This document shows positions 47,400 to 58,700 of a stretch of 64,000 nucleotides of DNA, piece by piece. The first letter of the stretch is position 1. Each line of letters begins with the position of its first letter. The notes beneath the pieces are model-generated. The model searched no databases, had not been told where the DNA came from, and worked only from the letters and a program-made list of their open reading frames with translations. The stretch comes from Odontesthes bonariensis (lineage: Eukaryota > Chordata > Actinopteri > Atheriniformes > Atherinopsidae): assembly GCF_027942865.1 (NCBI RefSeq), contig NC_134508.1, positions 31,307,466-31,371,465 on the forward strand. Reading direction: 5' to 3'. The position numbers and the translations under genes are program-made.

Positions 47400-48360
47400 A
47401 TTTTCACAACTACAGTGCAGTTGGTTACCTCCTGAAGCTAATTATTTTTCATTTATTCATTCTCTCATATAACTAAACTGTTGTTACTTTTCAGGTTGAT
47501 GTTTATCATGCATAAAAAATCATTGACTTATTGAATATGATGGTCATTTAAACATTGTGTGCACAGTCATTACATATACGGTGTTCCCAAAGATTAAAGA
47601 ACTTGTGTTGAACAAAAGTCGAGCAGTTTTCAGTCTATCAAAAATATAATTCAACCTCAAGTGTACATATTCAAAAAAAAGGAAAAGTGAGTTTTGATCT
47701 TCTCAGGTAAAAATATTTGAATGTGCATTGTCATCAAACAGCTACAAGTATGTAGAATTGTAAGAAAACTAAAGAGAAAATATCTTCCAAACTCACTTGT
47801 TTACTCTCAATTTTCAGAGTAAATGTAATAAATGTGAAACACAAAAATCACTGTTTTACTTTACTTTAACATTAAGTCACCAATAAGCCCCACTTATGAG
47901 CTATGAGCTCTTCATTAATGGACTTTGTCAGTTTATTTTTATTTGTTTAGAATAAGGCTTCAGTGAGGGATGTGTCAGACTCCAAAATGCAGTTCAAAAA
48001 CTTGGTAATAGCCTATCAGCTTTGGTCATGCAATGGAGAACCTGGATGCATGAGATGGAGCACTGTCATCAAAAACTAACTGACTTTTTTCCTGTGTCAA
48101 AGGTTGAGAATGGCACATTTGGAAGTTGAATTTTAGTCCTTTTTCAGCTATTTCAAAAAAATCCATGGTACTTAATGAAAGCAGCCTTTCCTTTCTTTCT
48201 CATATATCTGTTGGAACTGTTTACGGTACGAAACGTTTGGTCACTCACCTCTCGATGTTATGTTATTTCAAAAAGGTTGCAGCATTTCAAATGCATTTAC
48301 AAATTTCTTCCTTTTCTTCACCATTTTCTCTGAAACAATGAAGATGTTGAATAATTATTG
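47400..48360. other. Spacer between nfatc2 3' end and manbal promoter
   Basis: About 1 kb, AT-rich, with no supported gene or repeat. Confidence 0.4.
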
Positions 48361-48364
48361 ACAC

Positions 48365-49722
48365 ACTGATTTTAGTTGTTAAGCACTTTATTCTATTTTT
48401 ATTCTTTATACAAAAATAAATACAAAATGAGTGTGATTAAATCCAATCAGCTTTGAAGTTCAGAAGCTTTGAAAGATGCACAGACATAAAGGTACAATCT
48501 GAATAATAACTCTGACTTGCATAATAAATGTACACCCAGTGTAAAATATAATGCACTTTAGATCTGCAGCAGGTCACAGAATATATCGCACTTTAGGCTC
48601 TTCGTGGTAAAACCGCACCATAAACACATCAATTGCTTTTTCATATGCATGGATAATATTGATAAATTCCCAGTTCTGAATTGAAATTTGAATACTTTTG
48701 TTTCCATAAAGACATTTAGCTTCTTTCTGTTTAATGAATTAAGAAATATTTTTTCAACTATCACAGTCCTACAGTAAAATTTGGCTATGATATTATTTTT
48801 ATTCAAAGAACATATCATGCACGTCTTATTTAGGTACACACAAAAGTGTACAACTGATACAAAGATCTTAATAAAAAAAACTGTGTGATTGGTTAACATG
48901 GATGTCCATCAACAACCATCAATAATGTATACATATATACACATAATGTATAAATATTTAAACACCACGTGGAGTCCAAATGTTGCTGAAAGTGACACCA
49001 AGCCTCTCTCTACTTATGTTGACATATTGAATTATGAGGACAGTTTGTCCACGTGAGAAACATGAATGAAGGATTTATTCTTTGTACTGATAATAAAAAT
49101 TTCACACCGTATCGATGCCACTTTTCTCAAGTAAGTTCAACATGTCCACCGTGTCCTAATTGAGCTTACCACTTAAAGAAAGCAAATAAAACATATGATT
49201 GTATTTTCAGTGCATTCATTTATTACTATTTTCAAAACCATGTAGAAAAGAATTAACAGAATTACCCAGTTTATCCTCAACCTATTCAATATGCACTTGT
49301 GTTAATAATGGTGTCTGAAATACGGATCTTCATTTAAAAAACTAGGGCAGTTCTAATATGTTATTTGAATAAAAGTTTTAATATAAGTGTGCTATGAACA
49401 TTTGGCTTAATCTTCAGTCCATTCCTACATTTAACATCCTCGTCACACAGACTTATATAAATGGAATTTATTTAATATAAAATATTTTCTTCATGCTCAC
49501 AGAGAACAATTGTACAATTATGAACAGAGAGAAGTCAAAATTGTTAAAATAAAGACACAATAGATACACTAAAAGCTAAAATCAGAGTGCTGACCCACCG
49601 CCCTTCCAGTACAAGCCTATCATGGATAAAATGATATCATTCCTCTAAGTCAGACATAATTTTACATTCAGTGCTTGAACTTTAAATGTACTGGTCTTCA
49701 GAGCTGTGGCAGTGCTGCAGGT
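48365..49722 (-). other. nfatc2: nfatc2 3' untranslated region
   Basis: Runs from the TGA stop at 49,725-49,723 to two closely spaced minus-strand AATAAA signals at 48,403-48,398 and 48,392-48,387. AT-rich and free of coding frames. The length (about 1.35 kb) is an estimate. Confidence 0.45.
48387..48403 (-). terminator. Candidate nfatc2 polyadenylation signals (two)
   Basis: Two AATAAA hexamers on the minus strand, 11 bp apart, about 1.3 kb below the nfatc2 stop. Confidence 0.45.
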
Positions 49723-49769
49723 TCAGCCATCATTGTGTCCTTTCATGTCTCTTCTTATGATGTCATTCA
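49723..49769 (-). CDS. nfatc2: nfatc2 coding exon 10: last 15 residues
   Basis: 47 coding nt after acceptor TTTTCTAG: encodes [15 protein letters not shown] then TGA. Matches human VNEIIRKEF in position and phase and completes the YLED-VNDII motif. Confidence 0.88.
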
Positions 49770-52700
49770 CTAGAAAACATTGACAAGACGGAAGAGCAAC
49801 TGTAATGTTTACAACAAAATCCAACAAGGCAAAAGGAGATTTAAAGGAATTTATCTTCTATAAATTATGTGACAGCCTCTCTGTGCAGATGTATTTAATC
49901 ATGCTGATGACACATAAATAAAACTGAATTTTAATATAAAAATAGATAAAAGGAAGGGTAGACGACTTAAATTGTTGGGTGATGACGCTTTATTACAACA
50001 CTACCAATAGGAGTCACCAAAGTCTAAACATTTTTGGGCATGTTGTGTTTTCATTTCAGGAAGAAATGACAGGAAATGAAAGCAGATGGGGGGCAATAAG
50101 AGGTCCTTCACCAGACTTGAACCAGCAATGTTGAGGTTTGTGGTTGGTCCCATTCATACCTCAGTCACCAAAGCCCTATGATGAAATAACGTAATAATAA
50201 ACATAAATCAGTCCAGCGATGACTGTCAATCTCTGCATGGACAAAGAACTGAAGTTACATTCATGTCCACTGGACGCCTCGAGTATACTGATCAGAGATT
50301 TATTTGTGCTGGTTTCTGGACTATCAAAGGATTTTTAGGTTCCAGTGTTTACGACAAAAGGAATAAAAAACTAATTAATAGACAAATGTGAATAGAAAAA
50401 ATAAAATAAATGCAGTAGTATGTTTAGATTTGCTTGTATATGAAGCTCATCGGTAGTTCCCCAAACTTTCCCTGTTGCCCCTGTTTGTATGGGAGACCTG
50501 AACAAACGAATTAATGCTTTTCAACCACAGGTGAATCTGCATATATTTGCATGTTTGGTTTACTTCCTGTTTCTGCCCTCCAGCACAAAAGGTGTAAACA
50601 GAAACTTTCTCCTACGGCGATATGATGAATCATTCGGTCTCTCATTTCGTGGTAGTGTTACTTCTTTCTCATCCAAAGAGTTCGACAACCTGTATTTGAC
50701 TTACTTTATATGAAACTGGGTGTTCTCATTAAGCTTTAAAAAAGTGTGTGTGCATGTGTGTGTGAGAGAGAGTGAGAGTGAAACAGACAGGAAAGAGGAT
50801 AGAAAGGCCTCAGAAAACCATGAGAAAGGATTTACAAGTCTACAGTTGCAGTGTGCTTGTATGCACTGCAGACTGGACCACAAACACCCAACCCCCAGAC
50901 TTCAGAGTTTCACCTCAGAGTTTCACCTCAGAGTTACACGTTGAGTGCGCTTTGTTCAGTCTTTATTTATTACTATTATTTTTTTTTATCACTAGCCTCT
51001 ATGAATGCTTTAGTAATCTTGTGTTCAAGCAAGCTGGACGCGGGAACTTTGTGAACTTTATGTAGCCATTGACATAAAGACGAAAACATAAAAGTGATCC
51101 GTATGACAAATGAGTCTTTTAGCATAGTCAGGTGCCAGCTTTGTTCATGCTGCAGTAAATGAAATATGAGGCTTTCTGACTGTCTGACCTGGACCAATCA
51201 AGTGAGTATCTGTAAAATTTTAGTTTTTAAAACAATAACTTGCGGAGGTCCCTGCTTTATCTGAAGAAATGCTTCAAACTGTTGGAACAGCATTCCAGAA
51301 AAACAGAAAAAAATAAAATAAAAACCTTTCAACACAAATTAGAAATATATATATCTAATGTGGCTGTTATGTAGTGTCTTATGATTGCTGATTTCATCAA
51401 CTACTTTCAAACATTGTACTATTTTACAATGTTAAACGTGTCTTCCTTTGTCATGAATTCTTACCAATATCCACATTATATGGATGTAAATAGTACATTA
51501 TGTATTATATTAACAATCATACAGTTCTATTTTACTAAACACTTTTCTGAAGTTTGTCAGATAAAAGTTTGACTGATTGATTGCTTTGACTGTAAAGGAG
51601 TGAGAGCTGTACACAGTTTATTAAGGAGGGATGCAGAAGGAAGGACAGACCCGAAGACTAAGATTCTTGTTAAAAGGACAGTTTCATGAATAAAAAGTTA
51701 TATTATTCTCACCATCTTCCAGGTAGGCATAGCTCAGGTTCTCTTGCTTAATTGGGATTCTCTCTGGAGCCTGATCATCGTGGCATCCTCTGGCAGATCC
51801 AATCTGAGTCGAAGGCTGCCCGCTTGACTCCAGCCTACTTCCAGCCTTCCCTTGAATGTATCTCGAAGGTGGCGACTTTCCCAAAGGCAGTGATGATTGC
51901 ACAAAACCCTGATGTCTTGACACCAAACAAGCCTCAAAGGAATCACCGAGCTGAGGATCTTCGACCAGTTTGGCCACAGGGGTTCTGGCACTAAAGCAGT
52001 GGGAGGGTGTGGAGGCAAGATGCGAGGGTGGGGCAGCGCTGCAGTTACCGTAACGCTGGTTTGCAGAGTGGTACATCACTGGGCTGTTCATCAGAGCGCC
52101 AGCTCGAGGCTGGTAGTAGACTGGCTCATCCAGACATTCTGGGGTTAACATGTGGCCTCGGGGGTCCACAGTGGTTAGATGGTACATTGTTGAAGAAACA
52201 TTCAAGGCTTGAGGGTTGTTGTCATGCTCCAGGTGATGGTAGAGGTACTTCATAGACATGCCAGACAATGGTTGATTTTCTGAGTAGCTGAATGAATTCA
52301 CCTGGTAGTCATCCAGTGGCTCTGCTTTAATGGCTGAAAAATAAAAACAAGGATTTTTGATATTTCCATCAAAGCGAAGACAACACAGCTATACTGTCTG
52401 ATGATTGATCAGAGTATGCAAACGTGACTAAGAGACTACAGCTGTGGTGACACTTCAATGAGGCTGTATTTACCCACAGTGGCTTTTCAGCAAACTAACA
52501 AACAAGTGGCAAACTAAGGCTAAGTCAGTCCCCATAGACTCCAGTGTTAAATTGCCCAACTGTACATCAGAACCAAACATATGTACAGTCTGGTATGAAA
52601 ACAACCTCACGTCATTCCGGTAAGGCGCATTTTTTTCTACCCTTTCCCATCTCCAACGTTTTCTTTCATCACCAGATTTGACCAATTTGTCCAACTTTTT

Positions 52701-55700
52701 AGCCAAACTTAAGAAAAGCAAATCAGGAAAGAAAAGTTACGTACACAGGTAAAGAGAAAGAGTTCCTCACAACATGGTGCTCCAGTCCCAGTATGCAAAT
52801 GCATGACGCACCATGACGCCCTATGTAAGGATTCTTCTGTCATGACAACTTGTCTGGGGTGAATTATGAGTTAATGTCAACATTTACATCTATCTTGGTC
52901 ATTTTTGCATAATATACAGTGCATCAACACATATACGTCTTGCACAAAGATAAGTTTCTCTTGATTTGTCAGTCTGAAAATGCCAATTTATGTAGACACT
53001 CTTTTATAAAATAGGTCCAACATTTTCCTCTGAGCCATTAAAAGAATGCCTCTGTGCTCAAATTGACTTCAAGTTTTGTGTAGCAAATGTGTGGGGATGA
53101 AATAACAGAAACTGAACTTTGAGGAAACATATCTAGAGGATATCCAGTTATCTCACTGAAGATTTGCAAGATTCTAGCATGGTCCTGATGCGCCATTCTC
53201 TTGTGATCGTGATCTTGCAAATCTCAACCTTTCAAGGAGGCGTTTTGTTCTTTCAGGCTACCCAATTTGCCTCAACCTGCCAGGGTAAATCCAGAAATAG
53301 ATGGAAACTACTGATATTATTTGTTTGCTGGAATGCTTTATTGCAACGTGCCATCTTGGCGTTGGTACATGTGGATGTTGGGAGAATTAGTGAAAACAAT
53401 AAGCCGCTTTCGGACAGACAGTTCTAAGAAAGTAGTTATCAGAACTACCCTCCTCGAATTTCGTTCTGATAACTATCCTTCCCCAGCGGAACTGTTTCAG
53501 TCTGCATTCGCACATGAGTCGGGACCTGATAGGGACTGATGCGCCGCGCGCAGCCGTCTGCTTCAGTGACGTGTTAGCCGTTAGCCGTTTAGCGCTACAT
53601 TCAAACACAAAATAAAACGGTAAAAGTAAGGAGAGTAGAAAAAACACCACCAAGAAGCTAATATGGAGAGCGGGGAGGCCACTGTGTTTATGGTCTGCAT
53701 GATGGTGATTTTAATCATGGACAATCACATCAGGCGTCTAATATCGAGGCTGGAAGAGCTCACAGAGAGAGTCAGGAGATACTTTTTTATTTCATGAAGG
53801 AAGAAAGGAGAGCAGAGAGCTGCAGACAAATGAGACCAGTGTAAGTTTAACTTATTAAACGTGTCTGTGTCATATGAGGAGACATTTCAGCCGTGATAGA
53901 ATTATATGGGGCGTAGCTACCGACCACCACACACCTCCGTTAGATTAGTTCTATAGAACCATGAAAAGACCCGACCTCGGAGAAGGAGCTAAATAGTTAT
54001 AGGAACTAAGGGAGAAAGCCCCGAGTTCCTGTATGTCCGAACACGGGAGAAAACGGCCCCGCGGATTAAAAGGTTATTAGAACTGCCAAAGGTTCCTACA
54101 GTCCGAAAGCGGCTATAGAGAGTGACAGATCTTTCCCATGAAAAGTGAACACTGTTTACTTCTTCTCAACAAGCAATCTATGTTCTATCGAATGTTTGCT
54201 GCTAACAGCAACTGACTGCTTAGGATTTGAACAGGTTTCTTAAAGCAAAATAAACTAACTATATACAACTTTATAACTAGTTAACAGTTAAGTTTGTGGT
54301 TAAATTTATGGCGTAAATTAGCCTGGCTGACGCATCCACGTCTCGATGAGATGGTGGTCTGGGAACTAGGTGTGCATTTTCTCGTATTTGAGGCGTGGTT
54401 TACGAATGCCTAGAGCCGTTTATTGGGCGCTACGAATGTCTATCAAATGGCATCTGGTTCTTCCCATGCTGCTTTGCGTGCGATTCATAGCCAATTGTAT
54501 CACTTATACCAGATGACGTATGTAGAGCGACAGAAATTCGACGAGGAAGAAGAAGAAAAACAGGAAAATAAAAGTAAACTTGCGCTCTAAGCTACTTAAA
54601 ACACTTTCTAAGGCTGCATCGAACGGTAACGTTGTATCTGCTGCCATGTTGGACTAACACTCTACAAGCTTCGGTGTCGCGCATAGACGTCGTCATCGTC
54701 TTGCTGCCCCCCCCCCCCCCCCCCCGTTCTGTGATTGGTTCCCTAACTCAGGCAAACATAAGGGCGGTGGTTTCCAGGCTGCCTTTGCAGTGTGAATGAA
54801 ATCGCGCGCAAAGCAGCATGGGAATTCCCAGGCTAGGCGTAAATGAGTTTTTATTCCTTATCCAGTGTTGAATTTGTTATATCCCACCCACAAGCATCAG
54901 GTTTGTAAGAGCAGGATTTCCTCACATACCTGTATTTACCTGCAGACCTGAGGGTGGGAAATATTGACCTTTAAAAACCTTCCTGTTTCTCAAACATTCA
55001 GGTAAACCTGTTCCCCTGTTAATGTGACAGCTGAAATAACAGATACAGACCTATCACAGGTGTGTAGATGAAGTGCTGAGGTTGACTGCGTTTCTTCTTC
55101 CCGTTAATGACGTAGAAGTTGACTTTAGCCGGCTGGCAAATGGTGCGGTCTCGATATGGAGGGACCTCAACAAACAGCATATTCTAGTGACACACACACA
55201 CACATTAAAAAAGGGAAGAAATTATTCAGCCAATCTCTCATGTCGGAACAGCTCAAAATTAATATCCAAATTAAAATCAGCAGCAAATCAGCAAAGTGGT
55301 CAAAGTTTCTGCGTTTTGTTGTGAGCACATAAGTGTGCAACTTATACGCGCACGCTTCAATCAAAACTATCTGTTTAGTGGACAATCAATACGTCTCCCA
55401 AATGGGATATAAACGAAAGAAAGTTGAATTTAACTTACAGCTTGGGTTTTGTCCCTATCCACAGAGGCATCCACCTCCCAGATTTGTTGACCATCTAAAA
55501 GCAGTGGAAAAAGTGTGAATGCATTCTGCAGAGGAAGTCTGAAACCATAGTTTGAAAATAAGGGAAAACAGATTTATCAGCTTTATCCTTAAGCAGAATC
55601 TGCCTATGAGCAGCCTGTTATGAATATGCATTGTCAGAAACACACTGTTGCTGTTTGCCTGCTAAGCTTTTGGCTTAAGAGGTACAAGCTGGTGAATTTT

Positions 55701-58700
55701 GTTCCCGTCTTGCACATCACGGTTAGCCATTTTCTTCCGTTTAAGCCGTTAAGCTAGTAATTGCTACTGACTGTGGCAGGTAACGAGGCTTCTAATTCTA
55801 AAAAGAATTGTGAAAAAAAATGTTGGACAAAAAGGAGACAGGTGGAATTATAAGCAATAACAAACAAGTCTTACAGTACGAGGGCACTTTTGTGCACAGA
55901 CAGTGGAAAACTGTTTTAGTGCTACATTCCTACCTCAGTTTTTACCCTCTGCTTATGTGTACCACCCACGCAGTGATAAAAAAATGACAAAGCCTCTGCT
56001 CTTGGTCTTTATCAGTCTGTCAAACCACATCCTGTTGCACAAAACCCAACGCCAAGCAACAGGGAGGCTTTACGTGCACAACTGTACCCATCCTGCTCTC
56101 AAACCATGCAACCCAACAACTTTGTGTGGGCAGAAGGAGCAGCAGCCAGGTTAGACATTTCCATTTAGAAATAAATAAAATTTGACACCTCCAGCAAAAC
56201 CGTATTAGTTTAAACTAGTGGTTTGTTTAGTCAAAGTTGAAAATGGGGGCTGGAGGAAGATGTGCGTCACTCATAGTTGATGTTTCCCAGGTGATATGCA
56301 AACAGTCTAAAAATACAGATACAATATGTGTAGGTGGACACGCTTCAGCAGGATATTGGCAAGCCACATATGATTATTAGTCTATTTTAATCGTAACAAC
56401 AGGTTTGAATCCAAATAGTCTACTTACACATTCTTGGAAATATTATTCACTTCTTGAAGAGAATTTTTGGATTTTGAACCCACAAGGGGACACGATGCAT
56501 GTCCACTGCTATGGCAGGGAAACATTTCGACGCTTGCATGTTGACTTTGTGTTTCAGCCCTGGAAGTTGCTGCTTAGTACCAAGTCACACCAAGTGATTT
56601 TAAATCAGCTTCATATGTAATTTAGAAGCATGAGAGGCATCAGTGTTGTTTTGCCGGTGGGTAAAAAAATCATGTTCAACAGAAATGTCAAACTGTTCTT
56701 TCAGGAGTGTATCATATATTATTACTGCTCATCTTTAAAGCCTCTGGAGTATCTGTGGATATAGACGTTTACCAAACAAAAAGAAAATCTCACCTTGTGT
56801 CTTCTCTGAGAATATCACCTTGGACTCAGATGTGAAATTCTGTCCTGTAAGGACCATTTGTTGACCACCAAGTACGGAGCATCGGTCCAGGTCCTGCCTT
56901 TCGACTGCAGGGATTTCCTGAGCTGAGCGTTGAGCTGAGAAAACATGAAGACACAGCCTCACGAGCAGCCACACAGAATAAAAAAATATGGAGTGGAGAA
57001 CATTTTGATGGCAGCAAACGACTCCAGGGCAAGAGCCAACATACAGGAATCATGTCATTTTCTTTTCAGTGCTGTTTCTTGGTTTGCCTTGTCTGTCTCT
57101 ATGCAAGATAAGAGAAAACCTACCAAGCTGCATTTCATGAGACTTAGTTATCGGAGAATACAATACAGCAGGCCTTGCTCTCCAGAAAACTGGCAGTTAA
57201 ATCAGTTCCTCATTGATTTCTATTCATAGTTTGCAAAGTTGAACAATGGACACTGTAGCGACAAAATACTGTAAAGACAAAGTGACAACACTGCAGTACA
57301 GGATGTCATGGCTGCGTGGAAAGAGTTATCGCGCTCACTAGTAGTGAAACACATCTTACAGCATTCAATTGGATGAGAAGCCACTTGAAGAGACACGAGC
57401 TGGCCTCCAGGTTGAGGAATGTGGATGCGAAACACCAAACGCACACGCGTGTTTTTCCGCCCAATGTCCGTCTCGCCGTTCCTTAGTTCGATGTCTGCAT
57501 TTCTGAGCTTCAAGATCCCGACACAGTCAATTCTGTGCAGCAAAAAAGAAGGCACATCAGATGAAAAGGGCTCTGAAATGATGATGTTATCAACAGGATA
57601 TCAACATCTTGTTTTTCCTCAAAAGTTGCTGCAAAATCGTTCTCACATTTGTTCACACAAAATCCTTGTTTAACAACAGTTAACCAGCTTTCTTTTTTCA
57701 CATGATCTTCATTCCTATTCCCATGGCCTTTTATAATTGAATATGTTTTTTTTATATATCTAATTCTATCTGTTTTTCTACAACAATTTGTCCACAGGGA
57801 CAAGCCTTAATTCAATACATATTACTTTGACTTGCATTTGTTTAGAGACAAAATCACTTCTTTGCTTCTGTTTTTCTAATGACTCATCAAAAGTTTCTGT
57901 TGCTGCAAAAACACAAAATCTGATAGGTGTTTCTTGGAAAAACTCTCTGGCACACAGGAAGTGACGCATTTCATATTTCCGTCAGCACCAACAGCAACTT
58001 GTTGGGAGTACAAAAAGATGAAAAACCTCATGGCTTTCGTGGCTTAAAATCAGAAGAAAGCACCGCCCTGACAACTCAGGTTACAGTATCTCTGCATCTG
58101 TATCTCCGGGAGACACAAAAACAGCCCTGTGGTTGCTTCATAAGAATGAGGTCACAGACAAATGACTTATCTGTGATGAGTTCCAAACTATTGTGAAACT
58201 TTAACATTTATGAGTGTTTCTCTGTTTTACTCACACCACTCTCATGTGATTTTTTGGCTCCAGGGGGATCTCCAACACTTTAGTCCCGTTCATCATCCTC
58301 TCCATGCTGGGCGTGGTGACGGTCTTCCCGGTGATGCGGTGGACCTGATAGAAGGCGTGGGGTTTCAGCAGCCTCTCGTCCGCTGTCCCGATGAAGACCT
58401 GCAGCCCCAGGGCAGCTGAGCCTTGGTACCCACAGAGCTGGCGAAGGCCGCAAAAGGGATTACAAGCATGCATCTATGCTTCATTTTAACTGTTAAAGTT
58501 CCTGATAGCAAATTTACAACACACAATAAATCTCTTTTCTTTGCGATGATTTTCACAGATTATTATCATACTGGTAAAGCCAGATCACTGCTTTGCATAG
58601 TCTGTTTGTGCAATAGGACAGGGAAACCAATAGGGAGAGGTTATTACTCAACTCTTACTTTATTCAGTAAATAAAGCTGACCACGTGTCAGTATTTGAGC

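Noticed and set aside
52500..52640. Stretch resembling a dispersed teleost repeat
   Set aside because: Looks familiar, but I could find neither clear ends nor a duplication, so it is not listed as an element.
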